Positions 50,764-59,379 of a DNA stretch of 64,000 nucleotides are shown in pieces. The stretch spans positions 124,001 to 188,000 of the forward strand of contig JAMPFF010000002.1 in assembly GCA_023664605.1 (NCBI GenBank). Reading direction: 5' to 3'. The DNA is from Clostridium sp. Lineage in GTDB: Bacteria > Bacillota > Clostridia > Lachnospirales > Lachnospiraceae. Position numbers and translations under genes: made by a program. Position 1 is the stretch's first letter, and each line of letters starts with the position of its first letter. Below the pieces are notes generated by a model that was given only the letters and a program-made list of their open reading frames with translations, had not been told where the DNA came from and did no database searches.

Positions 50764-50892
50764 CTAGTCTTCCATCGGAAGTTCCGGTTCACCGAAAAAA
50801 AAGCGGCTGAATGAACCAATATGATAAACATAGAAATATGCCAAAGAAGCGCTGCAAAGCGCAAACATATTTTTTCTAAGCCAGTTTTTCAT
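50764..50892 (-). CDS. agrD: AgrD-like cyclic autoinducer precursor peptide
   Basis: A 42-residue peptide too short for many gene finders. It has an N-terminal amphipathic segment (MKNWLRKNMFALCSASLAYF), a core ending GSFSRFFF, and the charged recognition tail GEPELPMED that matches AgrD (E-P-E-L-P is close to the D-E-V-E-V-P of staphylococci). The residue five before the expected cleavage point is Ser, so the predicted ring is a lactone (S-R-F-F-F) rather than a thiolactone. A perfect AAAGGAGGTG precedes the ATG. It overlaps the end of AgrB by 17 bp and is followed by a terminator. Confidence 0.85.
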   Translation of the reverse strand: MKNWLRKNMFALCSASLAYFYVYHIGSFSRFFFGEPELPMED

Positions 50893-51472
50893 GATGTTTC
50901 ACCTCCTTTAATGTTTTGGTTATAGATAATTGGAGTGTATGAAGTACCACAGTCCAAAAACTAACGATGATATAGCGGCTGTCCGGGATGATATAAAACA
51001 GGACAGCAATGATGAAAACAACTTGAAAAGATTGTATTTTAGCTTTTTTCATGAATTTGTTTTTCTGGCTTATCACAAATTCATCCTGCAGGACAGGACT
51101 TTTCTTTAAGGATGCGGCGCCAATCATATAATCCAAAACCGCACATAAAAGCAGGATTAGATAAACCGCTAAAGGGTGTATGGCTATCATATTCGGAAGA
51201 ATATAGATGACCGCGCATAAATAAAAGAAAGAGGCCAGAAAACATGTCCAGTATTTGCGAAAATGAATGCCGCCGCCCCTGGTACGCAACAGGATAAGCG
51301 GAATGACCGCAAATAAGAATTCCGGCAGTTTACCTACTGCAAGGAAATAAACAAAAAATATCAATGTTTTACTCACATCATATAAAATGCCGGTGAATGA
51401 AAACCGCAGCAGTTTAATCTGATAATCTGAAAATCCATATTCTGATTGTACTTTATTCATAAGATAATCCAT
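50876..51472 (-). CDS. agrB: Accessory gene regulator protein B (AgrB), peptide-processing protease
   Basis: A 198-residue membrane cysteine protease that cuts and cyclises AgrD. The catalytic pair is visible in RGGGIHFRKYWTCFLA, His and Cys spaced seven apart as in S. aureus AgrB (His77, Cys84). At least five hydrophobic segments follow. ATG 51472 (MDYLMNKVQSEYGF) lies 9 bases after AGGAGA and gives the usual AgrB length; the frame from 51691 is far too long. It is transcribed away from the soluble GHKL kinase across a shared 254-bp region. Confidence 0.9.
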   Translation of the reverse strand: MDYLMNKVQSEYGFSDYQIKLLRFSFTGILYDVSKTLIFFVYFLAVGKLPEFLFAVIPLILLRTRGGGIHFRKYWTCFLASFFYLCAVIYILPNMIAIHPLAVYLILLLCAVLDYMIGAASLKKSPVLQDEFVISQKNKFMKKAKIQSFQVVFIIAVLFYIIPDSRYIIVSFWTVVLHTLQLSITKTLKEVKHHEKLA

Positions 51473-51552
51473 AAGCATTTCTCCTGTCTTTGTTATCATC
51501 CATTTTAGGACAAAATGAACGAAAGGCTGAATTTCATGCTTAAAATAGTGTG

Positions 51553-51594
51553 ATTCGACATTTAATCGCCAAAAAGTGACGAATTTTGACATTT
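51553..51594. promoter_or_regulatory. Direct repeats in the agrB/kinase divergent region
   Basis: GACATTT occurs at 51557-51563 and 51588-51594, 31 bp (about three helical turns) apart, in the gap between agrB and the soluble kinase. The spacing suits tandem binding by a LytTR regulator, but the words differ from the best-known AgrA consensus. Confidence 0.35.
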
Positions 51595-51726
51595 TTACCT
51601 CCAAATATGCAATTCGATAGAGAAAATAATCGGTTCGGGCAAATAGAATCAATACTGCCGGATTTTGCGCCAAGATGAAATAAAATGGCACAGGGTATGC
51701 CTGTTTCGGTGGGAGGAATACAAAAG

Positions 51727-52440
51727 ATGAAAAATCTCTGTCAAAAAATACGCAAAAAAGCTCTTCATATTATAATGAGAGAGAAGTATTATCGGGATTT
51801 GGAAAAGATGCAGGAGCAGTACGATACTTTTCTGCATGATATAAGGCATATGATGAGAACGATTGCATCACTGGCGCAAGAGGGTGACTGTGAGAAGATA
51901 GGAAGTTTGATAAAAGATACAAGAGCATCCCTTGAAAATATTGAGTGGAAAATAATATGTTCGCACAAGGTATTGAATGCTTTGCTGGTGGAAAGGAAAG
52001 AATATGCGGATAAATGCGGCGTTGCATTGGAACTTGCCATTAAAGAACCGTTGTACTTTTATCAAATAGAGGACATGGATATTGTTGCCTTGGTAGGAAA
52101 CCTGCTGGATAATGCAATAGAGGCGGCCAAAGCAGTGGGAAATAACGGCAGCGTCTGGTGCAATATACAGATGGCAAGAAATGAACAGCATGTCCTGATA
52201 CAGATAGAAAACAGCTATGCGGGAAAAAGGAGAAATAAAGAAAAGAATCAGGAGAAAATGGAATGTATCGGTGCAAAGCATGGACTCGGATGTAAGAGCG
52301 TGCAGGATATCGTGAAAAAGTATGGCGGTATGACAGATGACAGGCAGGAGAACGGACGTTACCGGGTAAAGGTTATACTTCCTCTGTCCGTTAATATGCA
52401 AGAAAGCGCGTCAGAGGGCGTTTTACAGCAGGAGTGGTAA
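51727..52440 (+). CDS. Soluble GHKL histidine kinase-like protein
   Basis: A 237-residue kinase-like protein with no membrane segments. A helical N-terminus leads to the H box (YDTFLHDIRHMMRTIASL), the N box (LVGNLLDNAIEAAKAVG) and the G box (HGLGCKSVQDIVKKYGG). It resembles the catalytic half of AgrC-like kinases without the sensor. GGGAGG sits 9 bases before ATG 51727; the earlier ATG at 51685 lacks one. Standing back to back with agrB, it may receive its signal through a partner protein or be a truncated AgrC. A strong terminator follows. Confidence 0.82.
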   Translation: MKNLCQKIRKKALHIIMREKYYRDLEKMQEQYDTFLHDIRHMMRTIASLAQEGDCEKIGSLIKDTRASLENIEWKIICSHKVLNALLVERKEYADKCGVALELAIKEPLYFYQIEDMDIVALVGNLLDNAIEAAKAVGNNGSVWCNIQMARNEQHVLIQIENSYAGKRRNKEKNQEKMECIGAKHGLGCKSVQDIVKKYGGMTDDRQENGRYRVKVILPLSVNMQESASEGVLQQEW

Positions 52441-52470
52441 TGAATCCGCTATTGCATAATAATAGTAAAT

Positions 52471-52508
52471 AAGGTAAAATTCCTATTAGGGATTTTACCT
52501 TATTTTTT
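52471..52508 (+). terminator. Intrinsic terminator
   Basis: A 13-bp stem (52471-52483 with 52489-52501, one G-T pair) followed by a run of seven T on the plus strand, 30 bp after the soluble kinase gene. Confidence 0.88.
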
Positions 52509-52584
52509 TATGTAATAGAAAATTGCCGTAATCGTGGCAGGGCTTAGAAAAGCCGCCGGGATTGTGCTTTTGTCAGGGAGAAAA

Positions 52585-54768
52585 ATGAAACGACAGGAAT
52601 GTATCTATAAGATTGCAAATCGTGTAATTCGTATTCTGCTTATATTGATTGTATCGGGAATATGCCTGCAAAGTATGCTTAGTACAAGCTTTCTTGGCTA
52701 TATCATAAAAGAGGATGGCTCCAGACAGCAGAGAACGTTAAATATTCCGGATTCTCTCCTGCGCCATTTACTGGTTTTTATTTTATGTATGGCGGCATTT
52801 GTGCTGGTGAAAAGACTTTGGCAGCATATGCGGATGGGAAAATTTTGGACTGCGGTAAGAGAAAAATGCAGCGTTTCTACGGCAATAAAACTATTATGCG
52901 TTTTAACGGGAATAGCCGGATGCGTCTGGGTTTTGATGACGCAGCTTCGGCCGGCGTCCGACCCGGCGAAAGTCTATGACTGTGCCATACAGTGGCGGGA
53001 AAAGAATTTTTCCTCTTTTGCGGAAGGCGGTTATCTTTTCCGCTATCCTTTTCAGTCCGGCATGGTTTTATTTTATTACCTTATGTCTTTTCTGATAGGA
53101 ACGGATAATTATTTAGGGCTGCAATTTATTAATGTAGCGGCGCTTATTGTCATTTATTATCTTTTGGCGAAGTTAGCAGGGCTGTATTGGAAAGAGGATG
53201 AGAAAATACAGGTATTTGCTTATATTGCGCTGGCTTTATGGGTTCCGTTCTTTTTTTATGTTACGTATTTATACGGCATTATGCCGGGTATGGCCTGTGC
53301 GCTGGCTGCGGTTTATATGATGTTCCGGTATCTGGATAAAAGGCAGTACCGGTATATGCTGCTGGCCGCCGTTTTTATCGGAATTGCAACCGTATTTAAA
53401 ATGAACTGTTTGATTTATCTGATTGCGATTGCCTGTTTTCTTGTTTATGACATTATTGTCACATCTGAAAGGCGCAATAAGCTGCGTTCCCTGCTTTTTA
53501 TTATTTTAATGATTATCAGCGTGAAAGGACTCAATCAGGCTGTGTATAGCTGTGTGGAACATATATCGGGATATGAGATGCCGGACGGGGAAGTTATGGT
53601 ATCGTGGATTGTGATGGGGCTGTCAGAGACACCGGTGGGGCCGGGGCATTACAGCGGATATATTGGGGATGTGTTTATCAAATATCATTATGACACGGAG
53701 AAGATAACGGAAGCTTCCATTGCGGATATTCAGAAAATTTTGACAAGAATGATAAAGCATCCGCATGGTGACGGAATCCCTTTCTTTGCAAAGAAAAATG
53801 CTTTTCAATGGAATGACCCTACTTTTATCGGCATGGTTTTAACGGATGGAAGAACGTCGGCCATTACGCTGTCGGACGGCGTACAGAGCGTGATTAACGG
53901 CCGGGCAAGCGTATGGCTTTCCGTATTGCTGAATGTCGTGCAGACGCAGATTTTGCTGGGAGCATTGTTTTGTCTGATAATGCGGTTTAAAAGCAAAAAC
54001 CTGTATGAGTTGTTTGGGGGCGTTATGTTTTTAGGCGGTTACCTGTTCCATTTTTTCTGGGAGTCGAGCAGTTCTTATACGATACCGTATTTTGTCATTC
54101 TGATTCCCTATGCGGTAAAGGGCTGGCTGGATATGGTGCGAAAAGCAGACGGTATGCTGGCGCAGTATCAGGCGGGGCAGCTTGTGATACAAAAAACGGA
54201 AAAAACAGGCAGGCATGTGGTTACTGTCGTCGTATGCCTCGGATTGTTTGCTGCTTTTAGCAGAACAAATCTGTATGCCAATACATTCGGGCTGGATGAT
54301 GGAGAAGATGCAAAAAATCAGTTTTATCATTATAATCAGGAAGAAGAGCAGGAATTTGCAAACGGTTATTATCTGATTTCGCCCTGTCTTGATAAAAAGC
54401 TTGTTTTGACAGAGCGGGATGGCATGATAGAGACCGTGTCTGCGTCGGAAAAAGAGGAGCAAAGGATTGCGGTCAGCGCAGAGGGGGCGTATGCTGTTTT
54501 CCGGTTTCGCGGTTCGGAAGAGGTTCTGGCTGTTTTAGAGGGGGAAACTGACAAACCGGCAAGTTACATGGATGACAGCAGAAATATGTATTATGACTTT
54601 ACGCTGGACGCGGAATATCGGTGGATGTTTATGCAGGCAGGCGAAAATGAGTATTATATCATAATGAACGGACTGACGTTAGCTTATGATGAGAAAGAAA
54701 ACAGCGTCTTTTTGGAGGCATTTGACGGAAACGACGGGCAGCGCTGGATAGTGTCGGCATGTAAATAG
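52585..54768 (+). CDS. Membrane glycosyltransferase (PMT/ArnT-like) with C-terminal beta-trefoil-like tail
   Basis: A 727-residue integral-membrane protein. About ten hydrophobic segments span residues 15-550, with a periplasm-facing type loop after the first (PASDPAKVYDCAIQWREKNFSSFAEGGYLFRYPFQSGMVLFYYL) resembling polyprenyl-phosphate-dependent GT-C enzymes. After the last membrane segment a soluble tail (residues ~600-727) ends NDGQRWIVSACK, matching the Q-x-W motif of ricin-type beta-trefoils. It probably transfers a lipid-linked sugar outside the membrane, and the tail may bind glycan. ATG 52585 follows GGGAGAA. Confidence 0.78.
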   Translation: MKRQECIYKIANRVIRILLILIVSGICLQSMLSTSFLGYIIKEDGSRQQRTLNIPDSLLRHLLVFILCMAAFVLVKRLWQHMRMGKFWTAVREKCSVSTAIKLLCVLTGIAGCVWVLMTQLRPASDPAKVYDCAIQWREKNFSSFAEGGYLFRYPFQSGMVLFYYLMSFLIGTDNYLGLQFINVAALIVIYYLLAKLAGLYWKEDEKIQVFAYIALALWVPFFFYVTYLYGIMPGMACALAAVYMMFRYLDKRQYRYMLLAAVFIGIATVFKMNCLIYLIAIACFLVYDIIVTSERRNKLRSLLFIILMIISVKGLNQAVYSCVEHISGYEMPDGEVMVSWIVMGLSETPVGPGHYSGYIGDVFIKYHYDTEKITEASIADIQKILTRMIKHPHGDGIPFFAKKNAFQWNDPTFIGMVLTDGRTSAITLSDGVQSVINGRASVWLSVLLNVVQTQILLGALFCLIMRFKSKNLYELFGGVMFLGGYLFHFFWESSSSYTIPYFVILIPYAVKGWLDMVRKADGMLAQYQAGQLVIQKTEKTGRHVVTVVVCLGLFAAFSRTNLYANTFGLDDGEDAKNQFYHYNQEEEQEFANGYYLISPCLDKKLVLTERDGMIETVSASEKEEQRIAVSAEGAYAVFRFRGSEEVLAVLEGETDKPASYMDDSRNMYYDFTLDAEYRWMFMQAGENEYYIIMNGLTLAYDEKENSVFLEAFDGNDGQRWIVSACK

Positions 54769-54773
54769 CAGAA

Positions 54774-55868
54774 ATGGCGATGACGAAAAGATTGGAAAAC
54801 GGTATGGAAAAAATTGTATTTGTGATTCCGGATATGGCGGGCGGCGGTACAGAGCGTGTCGTGGCATTATTAGCAAATGAATATTGCCAACGAGGAAGAG
54901 AAGTGGCGATTTTATTATTTGCAGGACATGAGACGGCTTATCGGCTGGATGATAAGATAGAAGTGGTCAGCATGGGCGGCCCGACGGGCGGGAAGTTTTG
55001 GGCCAGAGTAGAGCGGGTCCGGAAAATGCGGAAATATTATCAGGAGAATCGAAACTGCCAGATTTGGTCATTTAGTTCCATGGGAGCCATTTTTTCCGTG
55101 CTGGCAACATGGGGGCAGAAACATGCTTTTTTGATATCGGAGCGCAGCGACCCGAATAAGATTTCTTATAAAAGAGGGCGCAATTTTGCATATCGGTTTG
55201 CAGATGTCATTGTCTGCCAGACCAAAGAGGCAATAGAGAGTTTTCCGAAAGGCATTGCGAAAAAATCGGTTGTCCTGCCCAATCCTATTGACATTGGCGA
55301 TTTAGAGCCGTATGACGGGGAACGGGAAAAGAAAGTGGTGGCGGTAGGAAGGCTGCAATATCCCAAAAATCACCAACTGCTGCTTTGTGCGTTTGCGGAT
55401 TTTATAAAAGAATATCCGGATTATACGTTGGCATTGTACGGAAAAGGAACGCAGGAGCAGGAATTAAGGCAGTTAGCGAAAGACCTTGGCATTGCGCAGA
55501 AAGTTGTTTTTCATGGATTTACGGATAAAGTGTTGGAAGAGATTAATTCGGCGGCCATGTATGTGTTGTCTTCGGATTATGAGGGGGTCTCTAATTCCCT
55601 GTTGGAAGCGATTGCGCTTGGGATTCCGGCCATTGCCACGGACTGTCCGATTGGCGGATGCAGAATGTATATCGAAGACGGCGTAAACGGTTTATTGGTT
55701 CCGGTAGGCGATAAAGAGGCGTTAGCGGCCGCGATGAAGAGGATTGCTGGTGACGGGGCGTTTGCAAAACGTCTTAGTATGGAAGGCAGAAAAATGCGGG
55801 AAAGAAACCGCGTCGGACAGGTTGCGGATTATTTTGCAGATACGATAAACGAATGGAGAAAAGCATAA
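54774..55868 (+). CDS. Family 4 glycosyltransferase
   Basis: A 364-residue GT-B retaining glycosyltransferase. It has FVIPDMAGGGTERVVALLANEY at the acceptor end, VVAVGRLQYPKNH, LYGKGTQEQELR, VVFHGFTDKV and SSDYEGVSNSLLEAIALGIPAIATDCPIGG in the donor site. It extends a lipid-linked oligosaccharide in the cytoplasm; the sugar is unknown, and GalNAc or GlcNAc would be typical. No clear ribosome site precedes 54774; an in-frame ATG at 54804 (MEKIVFVIP) is a reasonable alternative. It follows the membrane glycosyltransferase by 5 bp. Confidence 0.87.
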   Translation: MAMTKRLENGMEKIVFVIPDMAGGGTERVVALLANEYCQRGREVAILLFAGHETAYRLDDKIEVVSMGGPTGGKFWARVERVRKMRKYYQENRNCQIWSFSSMGAIFSVLATWGQKHAFLISERSDPNKISYKRGRNFAYRFADVIVCQTKEAIESFPKGIAKKSVVLPNPIDIGDLEPYDGEREKKVVAVGRLQYPKNHQLLLCAFADFIKEYPDYTLALYGKGTQEQELRQLAKDLGIAQKVVFHGFTDKVLEEINSAAMYVLSSDYEGVSNSLLEAIALGIPAIATDCPIGGCRMYIEDGVNGLLVPVGDKEALAAAMKRIAGDGAFAKRLSMEGRKMRERNRVGQVADYFADTINEWRKA

Positions 55869-55871
55869 TAT

Positions 55872-56990
55872 ATGAGTCAGGTATTGATTATTAACCCAAT
55901 TTTATATACACCTGAGACGAATCGGATTCCGCAGGTGGAATCTATTAAAGATACCATGATTTATACATTATGCCTTGGGTTTATAAAAGCAGGGCATCAG
56001 GTGACGCTGCTTGCGGCGCAGGATTATAAGCCGGTCGTGGAGGAGATTTATGACTTTCCTGTCATTTTTATGAAAACAATAGGGCATAAGGTATTTCAAC
56101 CCAGGTGTTTTCCTTATATGCCAAAACTGCGTGGATTTTTAAAGCAGCACAGGGAATATGATCTGATTATCTCCAGTGAAGTTTTTGGTACATGGTCTTA
56201 TACAGCGTCCAGGCTTTATCCGGAAAAAACGATTATCTGGCACGAACTGGCGAAACATAACAATATTCTGCACAAAATTCCCTCCAAAGTATGGTATAAT
56301 ATCATTGCGAGATTTATGATGCGTAAAAGCCTGGTGGTTCCAAGGTCAGAGGCGGCAGCTTGTTTCATTTCGCAATTTGTTCCCCATGTATGGGAGCATT
56401 TTGTTGACCATGGCGTCAATATAGATAGGATTCCCCTGCCGGAACAGATAGAAAAGCAAAACCGCTTTGTTGTTGTCTCGCAGTTTATTGAAAGAAAGCA
56501 GATAGATAAAACCATTTTACGGTTTCAGGAATTTTGGGAAAGAGGACATAAAGATTACAAGCTGTATGTAATCGGCAGAGGAGAACTGGAAGAGCCGTTG
56601 AAACAGTTAGTTAAAAAACAGCGTTTGGAAGAGGCGGTTTCTTTTTGCGGATGGATGAAACATGAAAAACTGCTTCCCTTTGTGGCAGAGTCAAAGGCAA
56701 TGCTTGTGTCTACCATCAAAGACGACAATATGGTGTCTATTGTGGAAAGCATCGCCGCAGGCACACCGGTTATTACAACGTCCGTACCCTATACGGCGGC
56801 CTATATCAAAAGGGATAACCTTGGCATCGTAGCGGATGACTGGGGTGCGGACGAGATAGAAGAGATTTGCGATAAAAACGGAATGTATACGCAAAACTGC
56901 ATTGCTTACAGAGAAAAGCTTTCCAACACCTATATTGCAAAGCAACTGCTTGCATGTCAGGGATGGCAGAAGAAAAACGATACAAAATAA
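55872..56990 (+). CDS. Family 4 glycosyltransferase
   Basis: A 372-residue GT-B glycosyltransferase. Landmarks are FVVVSQFIERKQIDKTI, LYVIGRGELEEPLKQLVKKQ, VSFCGWMKHEKLLPF and VSTIKDDNMVSIVESIAAGTPVITTSV. It begins 3 bp after the preceding glycosyltransferase and shares its donor-site plan, so the two probably add successive sugars. The N-terminal acceptor-binding half is divergent. The gene is followed by Ugd and an epimerase, which would supply UDP-glucuronate or galacturonate as donor. Confidence 0.86.
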   Translation: MSQVLIINPILYTPETNRIPQVESIKDTMIYTLCLGFIKAGHQVTLLAAQDYKPVVEEIYDFPVIFMKTIGHKVFQPRCFPYMPKLRGFLKQHREYDLIISSEVFGTWSYTASRLYPEKTIIWHELAKHNNILHKIPSKVWYNIIARFMMRKSLVVPRSEAAACFISQFVPHVWEHFVDHGVNIDRIPLPEQIEKQNRFVVVSQFIERKQIDKTILRFQEFWERGHKDYKLYVIGRGELEEPLKQLVKKQRLEEAVSFCGWMKHEKLLPFVAESKAMLVSTIKDDNMVSIVESIAAGTPVITTSVPYTAAYIKRDNLGIVADDWGADEIEEICDKNGMYTQNCIAYREKLSNTYIAKQLLACQGWQKKNDTK

Positions 56991-57017
56991 AACAGATACG
57001 ATAGAGAGGGAAAAGGC

Positions 57018-58340
57018 ATGAGAATTGCGGTTGCGGGAACGGGATATGTAGGATTGGTGGCGGGCGTGTGTTTTGCCGAAAAAGGGCATGACGTGACCTG
57101 CGTTGATGTGGACGAAAAAAAAGTAAAAATGATGGAGGCCGGCATTACGCCGATTTATGAAGAGGGTCTGGAAGAGCTGATGAAAAAAAACAATGCGGCG
57201 GGCAGGCTTCATTATACGACGGATTATAAAAACGCCTACCGGGATAAAGAAGCTATTTTTATTGGTGTGGGAACGCCGGAACAGCCGGACGGTTCCGCCA
57301 ATTTGGATTATATTGCGACGGTTTCCAGGCAGATTGCGGAATCGGTGGAGTCGGACTGTCTGGTTGTTGTAAAGTCTACGGTTCCGGTCGGAACGAATGA
57401 TAAGGTAGAACAGTTTATTCATGATTTTCTGGTGAGAGACGTCAAGGTGGAAGTCGCCTCCAATCCGGAGTTTCTAGCGCAGGGGTCGGCGGTTCGTGAT
57501 ACGCTGCATGCGGCCAGAATCATTATCGGAACGGAAAGCGCCGGGGCGGAAGCCATATTAAAAAAGATTTATGAACCGTTCGGGCTGCCGATTGTATCGG
57601 TCAACAGACGTTCCGCAGAGATGATTAAATATGCGTGCAATGATTTTCTTGCCCTGAAAATTTCCTATATGAACGATATCGCTAATCTGTGCGAACTGGT
57701 AGGGGCGGACATCGACGCGGTAGCGGAGGGCATGAGTTACGACGCCAGAATCGGCGCCCGGTTTTTAAACGCAGGCATTGGATATGGCGGAAGCTGTTTC
57801 CCGAAAGACACGAAAGCGTTAAAATATCTTGCGCATCAGCACGGATATACGCTGCGGACGGTGGAAGCCGCGGTGGACGTCAACGCGGAACAAAAAACAA
57901 GGCTGTACCGGAAAGCAAGCAACCGCATGATTACGTTCCGCAATCTTAAGGTAGCGGTTTTAGGGCTTGCCTTTAAACCCGGTACGGATGATTTGCGCGA
58001 GGCGCCTTCTTTAGACAATATACAGTTATTATTGGAAGAGGGAGCGGACATTTACGCCTATGACCCGATTGCCGCCGATAATTTTAAGAAGCGGTATCCG
58101 GAGGGAACGTGTGAAAATGGCTCGATTCACTATGTAGAGACGGTAAAAGAGGCGTTGCAGGATGCCAATATCTGTTTTGTTTTTACGGAGTGGGATGAAA
58201 TTAAAGCCGTACCGGCGTCGGAATTTAAGGAACGGATGAGAATTCCGCTTGTATACGACGGACGCAATGTATTTAAAGTACAGGAAATGAAAGAGGCCGG
58301 CGTCGAATATTATAGTATCGGACGTCCTTGTGAGAGGTAG
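57018..58340 (+). CDS. ugd: UDP-glucose 6-dehydrogenase
   Basis: A 440-residue UDP-glucose dehydrogenase. NAD binding is at GTGYVGLVAGVCFAEKGH, then STVPVGTNDKV, NPEFLAQGSAV, the catalytic Cys in GYGGSCFPKDTKAL and FKPGTDDLREAPS. It oxidises UDP-glucose twice to UDP-glucuronate, the precursor of acidic surface sugars. The gene is GC-rich relative to the left half of the window. GAGAGGG precedes the ATG. The following gene is a UDP-glucuronate 4-epimerase, giving the UDP-galacturonate branch. Confidence 0.95.
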   Translation: MRIAVAGTGYVGLVAGVCFAEKGHDVTCVDVDEKKVKMMEAGITPIYEEGLEELMKKNNAAGRLHYTTDYKNAYRDKEAIFIGVGTPEQPDGSANLDYIATVSRQIAESVESDCLVVVKSTVPVGTNDKVEQFIHDFLVRDVKVEVASNPEFLAQGSAVRDTLHAARIIIGTESAGAEAILKKIYEPFGLPIVSVNRRSAEMIKYACNDFLALKISYMNDIANLCELVGADIDAVAEGMSYDARIGARFLNAGIGYGGSCFPKDTKALKYLAHQHGYTLRTVEAAVDVNAEQKTRLYRKASNRMITFRNLKVAVLGLAFKPGTDDLREAPSLDNIQLLLEEGADIYAYDPIAADNFKKRYPEGTCENGSIHYVETVKEALQDANICFVFTEWDEIKAVPASEFKERMRIPLVYDGRNVFKVQEMKEAGVEYYSIGRPCER

Positions 58341-58345
58341 AGTAT

Positions 58346-59341
58346 ATGAATCAGTTGGATATCGGAAAAACATATGTTATTACGGGCGGTGCAGGTTTTA
58401 TCGGTTTTCATTTGTCGAAAAGCCTTTTAGAAAAAGGGGCGGAAGTAATTGGTTTTGATAATTTAAACGACTACTATGAAGTCTCTTTAAAGAAAGACAG
58501 ATTGAAAGTGTTAGAGCGGTATGAGCATTATACGTTTGTAAAAGGAGACTTATCGGAGAAAAGCGATGTTCTTCAGCTTTTTGAGGAATATCATCCACAG
58601 ATTGTGATTAACATGGGGGCGCAGGCGGGAGTGCGTTACAGCATAGACAATCCGGATGCCTATATGCAGTCCAATGTCATGGGATTTTTCCATATTCTGG
58701 AGGGATGCCGTTATTTCCCGGTAGAACATCTGGTATATGCTTCTTCCAGTTCTGTTTATGGCAGCAATGAAAAAATACCGTTTTCCACGAAAGACAAGGT
58801 AGATGAACCGGTCAGTCTGTATGCGGCAACCAAAAAATCCAATGAATTGATGGCATATGCGTATAGCAAGCTGTATCGGATTCCGGTGACGGGGCTTCGT
58901 TTTTTCACCGTATATGGACCGTTTGGCAGGCCGGACATGGCATATTATAAATTTACGAAAAAGATTCTGGCGGGCGAGCCGATTCAGATTTATAATAAGG
59001 GCGATATGTATCGGGATTTTACCTATATAGATGATATTGTGCAGGGGGTAGAGAACATTTTATGCAATCCGCCGGAAGCGGATGCGGGCGGCGTACACGC
59101 TAAATTATATAACATCGGCAATAACAGGCCGGAGAGGCTGATGCATTTTATTGAGATACTGGAAAAGTGCATTGGGAAGACGGCTGTAAAAGAATATCTA
59201 CCCATGCAGGCGGGCGACGTTTATCAAACATATGCGGATATTACCGATTTAATACAGGATTATGATTTTAGGCCGAATACTACATTAAAAGACGGACTTA
59301 GCAGATTTGTTCATTGGTATCGGGAATATTATGGGGAATAA
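58346..59341 (+). CDS. UDP-glucuronate 4-epimerase-like protein
   Basis: A 331-residue extended SDR. It has VITGGAGFIGFHLSKSLLEKG, GFDNLNDYYEVSLKKDRL, YASSSSVYGSNEKIPFS, catalytic YAATKKSNE, RFFTVYGPFGRPDMAYYKFTKKI and MQAGDVYQTYADI. The NDYYEVSLK-type and RPDMA segments are typical of UDP-glucuronate 4-epimerases (Cap1J/LspL-like). It should convert UDP-GlcA from Ugd to UDP-GalA. It starts 5 bp after ugd. Confidence 0.9.
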   Translation: MNQLDIGKTYVITGGAGFIGFHLSKSLLEKGAEVIGFDNLNDYYEVSLKKDRLKVLERYEHYTFVKGDLSEKSDVLQLFEEYHPQIVINMGAQAGVRYSIDNPDAYMQSNVMGFFHILEGCRYFPVEHLVYASSSSVYGSNEKIPFSTKDKVDEPVSLYAATKKSNELMAYAYSKLYRIPVTGLRFFTVYGPFGRPDMAYYKFTKKILAGEPIQIYNKGDMYRDFTYIDDIVQGVENILCNPPEADAGGVHAKLYNIGNNRPERLMHFIEILEKCIGKTAVKEYLPMQAGDVYQTYADITDLIQDYDFRPNTTLKDGLSRFVHWYREYYGE

Positions 59342-59379
59342 AAAGTTCCGCAGGCTACGGAAGGAGTATGGTTAGTAAG

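Noticed and set aside
51473-51691. Long AgrB starting at 51691
   Set aside because: It would be about 70 residues longer than AgrB proteins, and AGGAGA before 51472 gives the normal start.
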